A DNA stretch of 64,000 nucleotides. It comes from Thamnaconus septentrionalis. Lineage: Eukaryota > Chordata > Actinopteri > Tetraodontiformes > Monacanthidae. The stretch is from positions 16,167,861-16,231,860 of the forward strand of contig CM020501.1 of assembly GCA_009823395.1 (NCBI GenBank). The letters run 5' to 3'. Of the stretch, positions 44,450 to 57,960 are shown piece by piece (positions within the stretch are counted from its first letter, which is position 1; each line of letters starts with the position of its first letter). The translations under genes and the position numbers were made by a program. The notes below the pieces were generated by a model. It was not told the DNA's origin. It made no database searches and saw nothing but the letters and a program-made list of their open reading frames with translations.

Positions 44450-46460
44450 GATGAAAACTCTACACTGAATTGACTGGCACTAAACGTTTCATGCTTGAAG
44501 TAAGTGCAAATTACTGCTGGGCTGATGTGGTTACAAACCGGCTAACTTATCTAATACTGAATCACACACCTTCCCGCTCCTGCCTTCTCGGATTGACGCA
44601 CCAGCACAAATGCGGTGTACACATCAGCATCGTTGCCTTCACAATCCCACCGGCCCCTTTTAAAAAATAAAAAAAATCTAGTCATTCACATAATGGCACA
44701 ACTGAAGAAGCGCCACCGAGACCAGACAGCGTCAGCACCTCCCATGAGCCTCAAATACTGACGCATTGTCTCTTTTTTACGGGCAATGAGTTTGTTTTAA
44801 TCACCAATTTGGGAGGGAACGGAAGTGGACTATGCTACAAGTCAACATGTTTGAAATAGCGTCAGGTATTTTTTATTTTATTGTATTTTTTTTTTTTTCA
44901 ACCCATCATGGCAGTAACCTAGAAACACTTGTGTTTCTGCAGAGAAGGAGTCTTTTCAGGCTTAATTGGCTCAGGTTTCTCCTCCAGCACCAGAAGGGAC
45001 AGACTGAGAAGCCGGGGGTCTGTGGGTTTCTGGTTGTTAATACAAAAATAATAGCAAAGCAACAACTCCGTTTCCGATGAGTCTGGGATGCGGTGGATAA
45101 TGATTCTTGGCCAGCCCTCGCAGAAGCTGCAGCAGACTAATGACTCAGAGGGGTAAAAGAAGAACTTGTGGCAAATTCTTAAAGGGCAAATTGAAGGCAG
45201 CCTCCATCTGCGCTGTAACTATTAACCAAATGTGGCTGTTAAACGTTGAGCAGCTCCTCGTTCTGTGTCTGACCAGATTCTGCCTGAAGGAAGAGCCTGT
45301 TGCAATATGATGAAAACGGTGAGAGGTGGTTGCAGCTGCAGAAGTTGCAGTGCGACTCAAATCTTCATCGGAGCAGCTTCCTGAGTATCACTTAATGTTC
45401 TCCGTGCCTTCCACAAAAGACATAAGGCAATCCTGTTGCCTGACTGCAATTTAAAACGACCAATCTGAAGCCTGGAGAAAAATCAACCTGTTTGCCGTGT
45501 CACATAAACCCCCTTCCTTCCCCATTCTGGAGAAAACCTGTGTTTGCAGTTGTACAGAAACATGAAAAGCAAAGTCATTACTGGAAATATCCTCCTACAT
45601 GTGTAAAAAAGGCTGAATTAGGAATAAAAATTTGCTTCAGTCATTTTTCACAAAACAAGCGTTTCAATATCAGGTCATTTACACATTTAAGTCCTTTGGA
45701 ATATATGCAATCATGATGTCCGTAAATAGCAAACGGGCTGCGACCTCCCAGAACGCTGATTTTCGTCTGCGTGCTGCAATCTTTACTGCTTGTGTCGACA
45801 CACTTCCAGTATTTGTGATCCAGGTGGGAGATATCCGAGCCCGGAGCAGCTGCTGGAGGGGCTTCTGCTGCGAAGCCGCCTGCTGACTCCAGCGTTCCGT
45901 CAAGTGTGCCTCTGAGGATATTGCCTAAAGTGCTGCTGCCCACAAAAAAAAAAAAAAACTCCCAATGAACTCTGAAATGAAGTGGTTCTGTGGTGATTCC
46001 TGCCTGGTCGACGCGACCAAAGAAACAAACGATGAAACGGATGCATGTTCTCTGTGTGCAAACCCACAGAGAGGGACTCTGAGGAGGAGTGAGTCTACAA
46101 AGTATATCTTTGCATTCGGTTTACTAAAAGTGGAGAAATCAAAATCCTTTTAACTTAAATATTATTCCACATTTTTCATTTCAACCAAAGTTGTGAGGTT
46201 CATATTTTTTGTGGCTTTTTGCCGGTCGGACTGACCCTAGCCAAAACCTCTGCAGTTTCTTTGTGCAGAAGAAAAGAAGATTGGGAATGTAATTTTGAAC
46301 CCTGCAGAAGCTTTCCTTGTTTGTTTGTTTTTTACAAAAGGTCACAAATGTTTGGAGGCCTGCTGTGCTGCCCAGTGCACTTAATGGCATCTTTACAGTT
46401 TTTTGGCTCCCACAGTGGAAGCTGCTGCTTTTAGAATCTGTGCAAAACAACAACAGCAGT
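44450..46460. other. Unique DNA, no gene seen
   Basis: Short frames only, with no repeat family recognised before the AAT array. Confidence 0.55.
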
Positions 46461-46486
46461 AAATAATAATAATAATAATGATGATG

Positions 46487-46544
<58 letters not shown>

Positions 46545-46550
46545 TAACAA
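46461..46550. repeat. (AAT)n trinucleotide array, 90 bp
   Basis: About 28 units of AAT/ATA interrupted by ATG units at 46489-46498 and by AAC units at its end. Read on the minus strand it gives a false poly-Tyr frame. Confidence 0.96.
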
Positions 46551-46934
46551 ATGAGAGTGGCGGCATTCAGGCATGAAAGACTATCAGTTTTTGTGCACAC
46601 AAATGTGCACAAGCTCTTCATCAAACTACATTCCACCTGCACCGCCTCCCGACCCCCTGCTGAGAAGCCTTCTGCTCAGCAGACAGATCCTACATGTTTA
46701 CAGCTAATAGATGTCCAACTGCCATAAACTATGCACGTCCTCTGGATAGAAAAAAACAAAACAAAAAAAATAACAGCCCTGCATGTGTTGGTGTGTACTT
46801 CCCAATGCGCACTTCCAATTGCTGTTTGTTCCAGTACTGGATATATTGAGCTTACGTGCGGCAGCCGTTCGGAGAGCCGACGACACGGAGTGCTGATGGC
46901 CTCCTACGGCGCGGAGCTATTAGCCGCATGCTAA

Positions 46935-47023
46935 ATGGTCTCGGCGCAGAAGCTAACATTAGCTCGATGGTCTCGGCGAGAGAGGGGGAACGAGCGGAGA
47001 TGTCACGGGGATAATTGACGTCA
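46935..47023. promoter_or_regulatory. Direct-repeat/palindrome module followed by a full CRE
   Basis: ATGGTCTCGGCG occurs at 46935-46946 and 46967-46978. Between the copies lies AGCTAACATTAGCT (46951-46964), an interrupted palindrome. A complete cAMP-response-element palindrome, TGACGTCA, lies at 47016-47023. The surrounding 200 bp is CpG-rich for this window. It could be a regulatory module or a decayed tandem duplication of about 32 bp. Confidence 0.35.
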
Positions 47024-47334
47024 AGGGCACCGCACAGGTGTTCAGACACAGTTTCCATGCAGAATCGCGAGCATGAGGACCTGCTGCTCAAACCTCTTGT
47101 CTGTATTTTTTACTTGGTGGCCAGGTGTCTGCTAGTCAGAAACTGAGGAATTTCCCGCCAAATTGAGTCCAAATTACCAAATTGTGCTCACCATCATGTT
47201 CTTAAATTAAATCATCATTTTACGGAAGAGCTTTATTTTAATTGGTCAGCTCTTTTTATTTACCTTGCTTATTGCTTCTATCTTCTATGTGTTGTAGCCA
47301 TGTTTTTTTTTTTTTTTTTTTTTTCATTATTTTT

Positions 47335-47425
47335 ATTTTTTGTATAACCCTGTCTTGGCCCTGAGATAGCTGTAATAGGCTCCAGCAACCCTGTGACCCA
47401 AATTGAAGGCTAAGCGGTGATTGAA
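47335..47425 (-). repeat. Teleost dispersed repeat fragment, opposite orientation
   Basis: The plus strand reads tgtataaccctgtcttgg, taggctccagcaaccc and gctaagcggtgattg. This is the reverse-orientation head of the family seen at 14975-15245 (consensus-like phrases: ataggctccagc, gataagcgg). It is a short, degraded fragment. Confidence 0.55.
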
Positions 47426-50400
47426 AACAGGTGCAAGGATGCCGGGTTGCCTATCTGTTTTGTAGGAACCTGCCTTCTTCAACATGGCTGTGCCAAAAAG
47501 AATAAAAGAAAGAAGTTTGAATTTGGTCACAAATAATTTGTGTGTTAGAAAAAAGATTTTCACTAGCTCTGTACTGACGGTGTACTGCAAGCAACATCCC
47601 ATCATGTGTTAAGATTCAAAGCCCAACCAGAGCCTGAAGACAGACAGATAATATATGTATTTCTAATACTGACCAAATAGTAACAAGCAGTGTGAAAGTT
47701 TGATAATGATCATCTGCCTGTGTAGCCATCGGCATGATGTTTCTCTCCTCCCAGCAGCACTGTTTTGAAAAAGCCTGTCATGTGCAAATGCTTTCCACAT
47801 TTTGTGGAGAAATATTTATTACATTATTGAGACATTTCTTTCCCCCCTCCAAAAAAAAAAAAAAAAAAATCAATCCCACATTATTGCAACTCGGGTTTTG
47901 AGGCTTTTATGGACTGTTTTCCAACTTTATATTGGGTTAAAGACCCCACGAACTCCAGCGCTCAGTAACTAGTGATAAGTCGCACATGATTATAGACCTT
48001 TTTGGTGAGACAAGAGAAAGATGTTGCAACAAAAGAGTGAAAGCAAAACAGGGCTACTAGGGGAGGCAAATGTTGGACTTCATCCACAGAACACAACTAA
48101 TGAAATTCAAATGGTTTATAAACAACTTCCTCTGCAGAGTGTGTTGCCTGGGTTTGTTAAAGGGAATTTGTTTATGACTTTGCCATCCGACATAACAGCC
48201 ACAACGACGCAAAACGATTTGACGGAGATTTATGGGGCAGTTTGTGGCAGCAAATAAAGCAGAAACAAAAAACCATGCACAAATTGCAATGCAGTACCAT
48301 CTTCATAGGGTCTGTTGTACTGCTTTTTGATTGGGTGAATTTGGCCTGCTAACTACCGTCTGCCCATCCCATCCCATAATGTCTCTTTATACCTATGATG
48401 AGATCGTAGACAGCGTTGACTTGAGTTTTATTGGAGGCCATTAACATACACTGACTGATTCTTATTGATTTATTAATTTCAGCCCAGGATGTGCACAGAG
48501 TCTTGCCGTCTACATTCATCTTCATTCATAAAAGAGATCAGATCACGTTAGTCTCCTACAAAGTGGTGGAGGTCCTCACGACGAGCCCCCGGCGTCGCCC
48601 CGGCAACAGAGGCAGGTGTCTTCTGTTGCCCAGGCAGGCTGAAATTCTTTTGTAGGTAAAATCTTCATTTGAGCATATTTGCTGGGCTACATTGGTCTTC
48701 ACGCATTGTTGCTGGCCTCATGCTGTGGTTGTGAATCGCAAATGCACCCCCCACCCCAACCTTCCCCTCCACTGAACCATTTAATTGTGCGTGTATCCTT
48801 CACGAGCTGCTCGTGTCTTAGGGAATGAATTATTTTTTTCCTTCAATTTTGTAAATATTGCAAGTGTCAGGGAGTCAAGCACAGCGAGGGCTGCTGTTGT
48901 TGACAAATCCAGCGCCTTGCTTCCTCCAGCGTGGAGATAAGGCACTTTAGCTGGAGATTGTCTCTTAATGGAAATGCAAATCTTATGTCGTTGTATTAGA
49001 GCAACTCTTTAAAAATATGACTTTAGTTTGTGGCTTTCCCAATCTGTCATTTCCCAGCAAGTCGAGATACCGGCAGCAAAATAGGAGGTTGTGGGTTTTA
49101 TACCATGTCAGGTCAAACCAAATTTCCAACCAAAATTCCAACCAAATTTCCATCAAAGTTCCATTGCCTTTTTTTGGGTGGGTCAAATGCGGAGGACAAG
49201 CTTCTCGTCATTCAGGATGTGACAATCAGTGGTATGTTAACTTTTCAACATTTTTGTTCAAAGCAGATTGAAACAAAGTTAGAACAAAAAAAACCAAAAC
49301 ATCACTTTTCCAACTCCATCTCTTTGTTGAACGCCTTTATCACCCATAAATGTTTTACAAAGGCAGCTTACCTTGTTCAGTTTGTCCTTTCATCCGCACA
49401 CAAACAGCCTTATATGTATGGCAGAAGGTAAACTAATAACACTTGGCGCTTTATACTTGCAGAAACGCCTCCAATTCCTGGCTCAGTTTTTCAGCTCATT
49501 GCAAAGCCAGAATGGAAACGAACAGGTGTCATCTGAAGAATTCATCACTTCCTGCTCATCTCCGGGTTTTACGGGCCTTTCAAGTGCCTCTACTGTGCAC
49601 CGCTCCAATTTATTTTGAAACGCATCATCGGCCAACAGATTCTGTTGTTTTATGCTCGACACATTGAATTTCAAAAAACCCACTTAAATAAAAAAGAGAA
49701 GGACACTTCTCAAAAGTTCAGCACACTGCCTGTTGGGTAATTGAGGGGTTTTTGCTTCATCAGAAGTAAAGTGATTCAGCTGGCTTTTTCTAACACGTTA
49801 TGTGCAAGGCACAAAAAAAAGTCTCATTATTGCTTTCAATGAAATGGTATGAACTGTCAAAGCGCAGTGCTTTTCTTAAAGACCCAAGTGGTTTCCCAAT
49901 TTTATCTTCAAAGCAAACTGTATATTTGTTTTTTTGCCCTCTGGGCTCACAGCCTCCTTTGGTTAAGCCATGAAAAATCAACTCATACATGACACATTTT
50001 TCACCTCCAAGTATTTGCTGTTTTATTTATTTATTATCTATTTATTTTGCTATTATCACTCATTTGACAAAGCGATACCCCATTCACCAAATAACAGCTC
50101 TTGCAGCGTCTGCTAGCTTCAATATAATCTTCATATTCAGCCTATTGGGCACAGATCCACGAGTGCTGTGTACTCCAAATTTATTTGTTGTTGTTGCGAA
50201 ACACAGGGTGAGTTCTTCTCAACAGGGAAGTGAAGAGCAATCATGAAAATAATGCTATCCCGAAAGATGAATTATCATCAAAAATTATACTCTTACATCA
50301 AAACCAAATTAGATGATTAACACACAAAATTAAAGTTTTGCTCAAATCAGATGACAAGAATATCCACTCAGAATATCCACACCTTACTTCGATAAACTGC

Positions 50401-50451
50401 TGCTTCTGAAGACAGACAGACAGACTTGTCAGCCAGTCACATGGCAACATG

Positions 50452-50458
<7 letters not shown>

Positions 50459-50504
<46 letters not shown>
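50459..50504. repeat. (GT)23 microsatellite
   Basis: Perfect run of about 46 bp flanked by short ATAT sequences. Confidence 0.97.
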
Positions 50505-50507
<3 letters not shown>

Positions 50508-51609
50508 CAGGTCAGGGGTATTTATAACCTCAGTAGTTGGAGTTTTGAGTGGCAGGCTCCGCAACTTTGCATGTCTGCATGTCTTTTAAGAATAGCAACG
50601 TATATTTTGAATGCTAATTTTGTTTCTCCTGGAGAACAAGAAGACACAAAGTGTTCCAGCTAACTAAAAGTATTGAAAGCTTAGAAAACGTGAACTTCTG
50701 GTTATTTCTGTTTCCTCACAATGTTCAGGCAGGACGAAAAAGGGGAAAAATGCGAAAGGAAAAAAAAAAGCTGCACTTTTTTTCCCTTTGCGGGAAGTCA
50801 AAATTAAACTCACAGCAGGATTCTTGGAATTCTTCGAATAACTGGGTTATGAGATATGAAAATACTGTAGGTTTAAGCTATCCAAAAGTCTGATCACCCC
50901 AAAGCCACCTGGTCTCCAGAGAGATGGTGACACATTCAAATGTATTTTGATGCAGGTGCGAACTGACCTTTTAATTTGTGGGAATGTGAAAAAAAAAACG
51001 GCCACAACACAAAGACAGGGTTCACTTTTACATTACCTGTGTCGCTCATCACACAACAGAGATATTTCAGCCCCTCTTCATCTTTGTCCCAGCTCGTGTC
51101 AGTTCTGTTTCCAGAGAACAGCAACAAAGAGCGGCTCAGTGCCAGCGACACATTTTCATGTTGACATTTGAGTTATTTTCCTGGCAGTATATCTGTAACT
51201 GCAACCAACGCACTCTCCCCATGGCTCCAGTTCTCAGGCCTTCGCTTTGGGAAAAAAAAAAAAAGTTAAATGTTTAATTAGTCACTGCAATGAATAGTTA
51301 ACAGTTGCACTGTGTGTGCCACTTCTTTTGGCCTTGTCGCGCTTTGTCCTGCTTTCTTACCGCTGTGCCTGCACGCTCCTTGACGCTTGCGTCCCCGCTG
51401 CCTGAATTAGTCAGGAGTCATGGCGAAATAGGACGGAGACGCTGCCAAAAGATGTGTTCACAATGCCAAATAAAAATGAGCCATGTCTGAACTTCTTGCA
51501 CAAGTGTAACTTTAATTCTAGAATATATGCGGCGGAGGGTGACACCACGGTGCTGCTTCACGCCATCCAGGCACATCCGTCCGTCCAGAGTTGAAATATT
51601 CCCTCTGTA

Positions 51610-51633
51610 GCTGCTGCTGCTGCTGCTGCTGCT
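51610..51633. repeat. (CTG)8 trinucleotide repeat
   Basis: Eight uninterrupted CTG units. No coding frame supports a poly-Leu, poly-Ala or poly-Ser tract here. Confidence 0.93.
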
Positions 51634-51912
51634 CTCAGTGGCCTCCAACTTCATCCAAAAGTCCAAAGACGTGTAAGTTGAGGTGACCGGCTGCTATAAA
51701 TAGTCCGGAGGTGTGAAGGTGTGAGGTTGTGAGTGCAAATCCTTGTTCTCCCGACGTCAGAACGGTGATGAGCTGCCGGGAGTTCATTCCAGGCACACAG
51801 TTAAGCTGAAGCCTAAACCAAGGTTTAGCCTAATCCCAGCTCTAAGGTGAAATCTATTGGTTCCATGTGTGAATCTGACACAAATTGGATTTATCAGACT
51901 GTGATGACCTGA

Positions 51913-52110
51913 ATAGCGATCCATCCATCCATCCATCCATCTATCCAATCTCAGTGCTTCCTCTGCACTGAGGCTTCAGTTCAGCCAAAGTAAACTGAAG
52001 CTGTCCTGCATCGAAGGTGACTTTACATCCTGGAAAATTGTCTTGTAGAATCACATGGTGGCAAAAAAAAAAAAACACTAGGAGAACATGAAAACTCCAA
52101 CCAAGACCGT
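51913..52110 (+). repeat. Possible degraded dispersed repeat with ATCC head
   Basis: It opens with four CCAT units (near 51921-51936) and ends with ggagaacatgaaaactcc, resembling the head and tail of the dispersed repeat at 14975. The middle does not align convincingly by eye, so this is a weak call. Confidence 0.35.
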
Positions 52111-53650
52111 TTTCATGTTCATGCTACCTTTTTACTGTGTGGTGATGGAGCTGCATCCACAATCCAGGGGACGGGTTGAAATGGTTGGTGGGGTACATCA
52201 GGTGCAATGGAAACGCAGAGGTTAGCTGCTCTGAGCCGCCGTGAGCTCTTTCATTCCAACATCACAACAACGCCTTCAAAATCGCTCACACAGAATGCCT
52301 CATGAGAAGCTGCTTCTTGTTTACTCCCCCCGGCCTGCTTGTCTGACATCACTCGTATTGTTTATGCGCACATGCACTTCACTCAGGTTCCATTCGCACC
52401 GGGCTGTAATACGGTCTCCATTAGAGAACAGCGCCATTTAGAGGATGACGTCAACAGCCACACGTGCCAAAGAGTGAACGATCCGACGCGAAACCCTGTC
52501 CCGATAGCCTGCAAACGTACAAGTCAGCTTCTGCGACAGCAACGAGGCCTTTTCGAGCAAGCAACGTGCGCGTGCGCACATTAGTTTGGGATTGAACTGT
52601 CAAACCCTCCCCAGCCTTCAGCGCAAAGTAGGAACACACGGTACAACATGCACACCAGCAGCGGAGCAGCACCCGCACTGAATAAACCATCACAATAACT
52701 CATCCTGGTATTAACTCATCACTAATTCATGCCCCTGCAATAGACACTGCTTAGATACCCTGAGATGGGAAAGCAGGAGGCGAGGGAAATATCACCAGTA
52801 CTCAAGGAAAGTACAAGGCAGGAACAGGGAGAAAAAAAGGAAAAGAGCAGGTCTGGCTCGGAACTGCACCAACCCGGGGAGCTCCTCCGAGACTTGACCG
52901 CATGGACATGTCATCCAAACTGGCTTTTTGCTGGAAGGCAAGCAGACATTTTATTCATCTCATAAGAGGGCAGCGTGCCAATATGGCTATTTAGCAGGCA
53001 TTCCGGTTGCAACAATTAGCCCTCGCACAATGCTACCTCATCTGTCATTTGTCAGCGAACCTCCCATATTTCGATTTCCTTCAATGCTGAAAGTGAGAAA
53101 CGAGTGCTGCAAAGGAACTTCAGTGAACACTTTGCCGGAAAACACTGCATGTGGAATGGAAAATCCACTGGGGCCACTCAGCGGTTTATCCTGTTTGGCC
53201 CGTCTTATTTTCATTAATTTATTGCATTTCATTTTTGAATTTTTAATCCCCCGGCCAGTTCCGAGACAAGGAAAATGTTAAAGTAAAACCTCAGTCTATT
53301 CATGTGGATTAGAGTAACAAAGAAACATTCTGCTCGTGTGTTTCTAAGAGACATACTTTTCAAGGCTGATCATTGTTATCATTATTATCTTCGTTATTAT
53401 ATTTCTCCACCACTGACAGCCTGAACAATGTTATATAATTCTGTGCAGGAGAAATAAGCACGCGGGTGACAACGCATACACAGTGTTCCTGCGTTATCCT
53501 TGCCGCGGTCGCAGCTGTCAGTCAGTCACCGGCGCAGCCAGACCGTGACTCACACCTACGGCCGCTTTCACTGGTCACCTAAAAACCAATGACTAACTCA
53601 TCTGCAGAGGCAGTTTGACAGCAGCTATTGATGGACATGCATGTGCGTGG

Positions 53651-53685
<35 letters not shown>

Positions 53686-53913
53686 AATGGATGATTTGGA
53701 TTTGGGGGTGGGGGGTTGGTTTGATGAGTCAGACTAAACTGGGCTTAACCTTCTCTTTGCTGCTTTCAGTTGAAATGTACCATTCTGTCCTTCCTTCCAC
53801 AATACACCCATAAAAAAATAATAATAACAGTATAGTTACCAACAGAAAGTCAGCATTATAAAGTAGTAATAATAACTATCTTATCTAGTAACTATCTCTC
53901 ATTAGGGTCACCT
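52111..53913. other. Unique DNA, no gene seen
   Basis: It holds only the TG run at 53654. Frames up to 117 codons lack any recognised domain. Confidence 0.55.
53654..53684. repeat. (TG)15 microsatellite
   Basis: Perfect run of about 31 bp. Confidence 0.95.
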
Positions 53914-53956
53914 GTGCCATAATGTAAGTGCTATAAAAGCACTAACATAATGTCAC
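53914..53956. other. Imperfect hairpin, 18-bp arms, 7-base loop
   Basis: gtgccataatgtaagtgc (53914-53931) and gcactaacataatgtcac (53939-53956) pair at 15 of 18 positions around the loop tataaaa. There is no terminator or pol III context, and it may be a fragment of a palindromic MITE. Confidence 0.5.
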
Positions 53957-56604
53957 AATATGAGTGTTGTTGAGTGTGTTTGTTTGTGATAATCACCACA
54001 TGCTGGTTCTTGATGTGGATGCAGGATGTGACCATCATTCAGTCATTCAGTCATCACTGCCTTCATCTATTTCAGGAAAATCGTCTTGGCAGAAAAATCC
54101 CTGAGGAGCAGCTTTCATTGTCTTCACGGATGTCTCGTTAAATATTATTTCCTTTCTATCTAGATCTGACTTTTGCATTTTCTTTTTTTTTTCTTTTTTT
54201 TGGATCCACCCTACGAATATAATTATATTTGTACAAAATTCCATTTGCTCTCCAGGAATCATCCAATTTCACAAGTTCAGTTCAGCCGGTGGATCCGAGA
54301 TCAAAGGAGAAGTTTGTGCATTAGTACAATTGTTTGATGTTAAATCACAGCTTGCAGTGCACATAATGTGATAATCCTGTTGCTATAGTAATGAGCGCTG
54401 GCTTGTGTTGGTTTACGAACTAGGCAGGTATGCATTCTTTCCTCCTGTTGCTTTTGTCAAATTCCAACCATGCAGACAGAACAGAGGGCAAAGAGGAAAA
54501 AAAAAAGTTTGCAGATGTATCACAATATTTTTTTTCCTTTTTAATCATCCTTCAAAAAAAAGTTGTCGTTTTGAGTTCCATGGTGTGTTTTGCAGCCCTT
54601 GGTTCTTTCCTTTCAGGTTCTCCTTTGAGAAGAGTTGTAGCTGTGGACAACAGTCAAGGAAAAGGACAAGCTTCTTACTCTAAAAAGAAATCTTCTTGTG
54701 TGTGTGTGTTCCTTCATTCCCTGGCGTCCAAATTTTAGGATAATTTTTTTTTTTTTTTTTTTGACTCCTTCATCTTTTTAATTTCGACTAACCCTGACAG
54801 TGAGGCGTGGCAGCCACTTCAGTTAACTACAATACTCAAAAACGCAAATTGCAGAGTTTTTAATGAATTGATCGCATTGCAGCACCCAACTGTGCCAAGG
54901 TTGGTCTAATGAGCTTTTCCTTTGTGGTGTTTTCTTCATTCTTTCAATCGAGTGAAAAAGTTGCCCATCTAGTGCAACGCGGTCAAGTCTCACTGGTAGG
55001 AAAATATCTAATATTAGCTTCTTAGCCGGCACTAATAAAAACTCCACTCTGACGTTTTAAATTCTTAATGAGCTACATTTAAGAAGTCAGTCAGACAAGC
55101 TGTGGGCCAATAATATCGCTTGATTTACACTGAGTAGCCCCACATCAGCAGAAGGTTGTGCTTTAAATGTTACATCATTATTAATGCATGATCGGGAATG
55201 GAGCTCCTTCATTATGAAGCAATATGTAGATTCTCTCCTCCTCTGCACTCTTTCATGCAATATTCAGGTGATTTAAAAGCCTCAGACTTCTTTACTTTTC
55301 ATTTACTCTAAATTTGCAAACTTTTCACAGAAATGTGTGAGGGAATTCATTGAGCTCTGCCGAGCCAGTAAATTAGATTTTCTAGTGTATGGCTCAATTC
55401 TTTTTTTAGAGTCTGTCTTGCTGTTGCAGACATGTCTTGTTTGGCTGCACATTGAAAGGTAGATTATAGTCAATTTGAAGTTAAGATGGAATGTTTGTTC
55501 GTGTGTGCAGACTGTTACTTCTCAGTAGCTGGGTAGTGCAGCTGTCCTCAGTAAATTAATACAGTATGTGAGATTGTCTTAACACACCCTGGAGCCCCCC
55601 AAGGCTGTATTCTTGACCCCCTGCCGCTTTCAGCTCTAGCAGCATTTACCAAGTTTGCTACTTGCAAAGTGTCGCGACCTGATCTCAGCCTGAAGTTAAG
55701 GACACGGCTGGACGGCAGGAAAGCAACTCATTGCTTAGTTACCAAGACCGAGCGCATCTCTGAGGGTCACGACCTTAGTGCAACGCAGCTGATTCACCTG
55801 AGAACTTCAGGAACAATTTTTGCATGTAGGTAATTACTGGTGGAATGTCTGCTTCACCACTAGCCACTGTATCCTTGTAGCAAATGTAAAATGCATATTT
55901 GAAATTGGCAGTAATTGGGAAAAAAAAACACATTTGAATTGCGCTTAATTTTAAATTTAAATACATTTGACTATTTTGCTGTATTTAGGAGCGGAAATTT
56001 AATGTATTTGCTGTACTTTATTTAGGAAACTCTTGCTTGCTCCTTATGAGAGAAAATTCAGCTTTAGTCTGAAGTGGGCAAGCCAATTTTATACACAAAT
56101 CTTTATTTTTTTTTCCTCTCCCGACAAAAATCCTAATCTGTTGAAGAATCTTTGTGCCTTTGCGGGGCAGTAGCTTCCATGTTTCCAGGATGTGAAATTC
56201 ATGATACGTTCAGACACTGAGAAAAAAAAAGAAGAAGGAAAAAAAAAGAAAAATCGCTTAGAGAGCCATTTGGAGGCACATGTGGACGTCACTGTACTGG
56301 AAGGAGGCGGGGACGTGCGATGGAGGAAGCAGGGGATGTCACTCTTGGTTGTGCTTGCTAACTCAGCTGCTACTTTTCATCTGCACACCAGAGTGAACGC
56401 ACAGCCGGCTCTCTGCGCCCTTTCCTTCAGTCGCACACTTCAAAAACCCGCCGCCTCTCTGGGTGTGAAATGGCTTCTTCCCTGACCGCCGCCATAATTT
56501 CCTTCTTTTGCCACCTCCCTTCGCTGCTGCAGCTTGTCAGTCTGAGTTGGCCCTCTCCTTCGTCATCCTTACAAGATTAATCAACATTAAACCGAACAGG
56601 AAAA

Positions 56605-56642
<38 letters not shown>

Positions 56643-57212
56643 TTATATATGTATGTCTTCACACTGAAAAGGATGAGCTCTGCGAAAGGCTTTGTTTTCT
56701 CATGGCCCTTAAAACATGCATCATTTTTAAATCTATCAATCAGAGACAAAGCTGCACCTGATCAATTGTCTGGATGGTGAAACCACAAGGCCTGAGGAGC
56801 GCCGAGTGCACAAAGGAACAACCTCCTCATGTGAGATCTTTTATTAGATTCTTATTATCTAAGAAATTCTCTTAAATAACATTCCAGCCCTCACTCTATT
56901 AATCTTCTTCTTCTTCCCATTATAACCCTGAGATATTACAGAAAAAAATTCCAATCCATTTTCGACTAAAGCCACATTGCTCACTTTTACAATTCCTGAC
57001 CTTATCTTGAAAAAATGTGCTGACCCTCTGTTACTAGCAGCCAGAAGTCATCTCACACAGTTACGGTTGAAGATGGTGAAATGAAGAAAAAAAAAACATT
57101 CATGCATACTTTGCCCTCCCCTGACGGCCCTGCCCTTAGGTGGGGCGAGCGCTGGATCAGTGATGATGACAGCCGAGGCTCAGGGAACAGAGTGATGAGG
57201 ACTCTATCAAAG
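53957..57212. other. Unique AT-rich DNA, no gene seen
   Basis: A long T run lies near 54747-54762. A 73-bp segment at 57140-57212 has CTTAG before it and AAAG/GTACGA after it, a possible but unsupported mini-exon. Confidence 0.5.
56607..56650. repeat. Compound (AC)14(AT)n microsatellite
   Basis: AC units at 56607-56634 passing into ATATAT/TTATAT. Confidence 0.95.
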
Positions 57213-57960
57213 GTACGACGGCGTGCTGAACTTCTGATTGCGCCTGGCAGAATGAAGCCGAGCGCTATTGGCCGTGACAGGGCCGAGCCTGAAAAGGGAA
57301 ATCATTTTTAAAGCCGGAATCTGTTGAGGGGCGCATCCTGGGCAGGAGATCTAATATGTCTCAGTCTCCATCAGTCACTCAAGAGAGTCAAACTCGCTTT
57401 GTGTTTTTTTATACTTTTTTTCCCCCCACTTCCGTCGTTCTCGGATGAACCCGGAGCTCAACCTCCCCCGTCACATTTTTTTTTTCCGCTTTTCTCAAAA
57501 GAAACGTGGGAAGCGCTCGCGCAACATCCTGCGACGTCGGCATGCACCTCATCCCGCCCGTCACTACTGGCGAATATCCCCATTGTCATCGCCTTTCTTG
57601 GTTTCGCTCGCAGCGGTTTCGCATCTAATTGGCAACTTGAAGTAATATCACAAGTTATCTTCTCCTCCCCAGCGAGGCAACCTCTGCCTCGCTCTTCTCC
57701 ACCTCCTCTCCCCAAGAGCACCCCCCAAACCCCCATCCCCAACGCCCCCTTGTAGCTCTCGGAGACGTGTCGCCGGGGTCTGACGCAAGCAATTTGCCCG
57801 TGAAGATTCCTCCAACAAAAGCGCAGCGGCGGGGAAAGAAGTGGGTTCCCCCCCTAGAAAGCGCCGCCGCGCCTCCGCGCTAGCAAGAGGAAGGTGTCAC
57901 CGTGTCTGCAGCGCTGCCACTCTGGATTAGAAGGCGGTTCGTCGGGAGCTCCGAGGACAG
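57213..57960. other. GC-rich block without identified gene
   Basis: Pyrimidine-rich on the plus strand from about 57400 to 57760 (long C and T runs), then CpG-rich at about 57765-57920 (gccgccgcgcctccgcgc). Frames here are compositional. A CpG island or promoter is possible but unsupported by other signals. Confidence 0.4.

Larger units (their letters stand above)
47426..51912. other. Unique AT-rich DNA, no gene seen
   Basis: A direct run of short caaatttcc/aaattcca repeats occurs near 49118-49162. The longest frame here (133 codons from 49030) has no domain and overlaps others of similar length. Confidence 0.55.

Noticed and set aside
46181..46642. 153-codon minus-strand frame with poly-Tyr
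   Set aside because: The poly-Tyr stretch is the AAT trinucleotide array read backwards.
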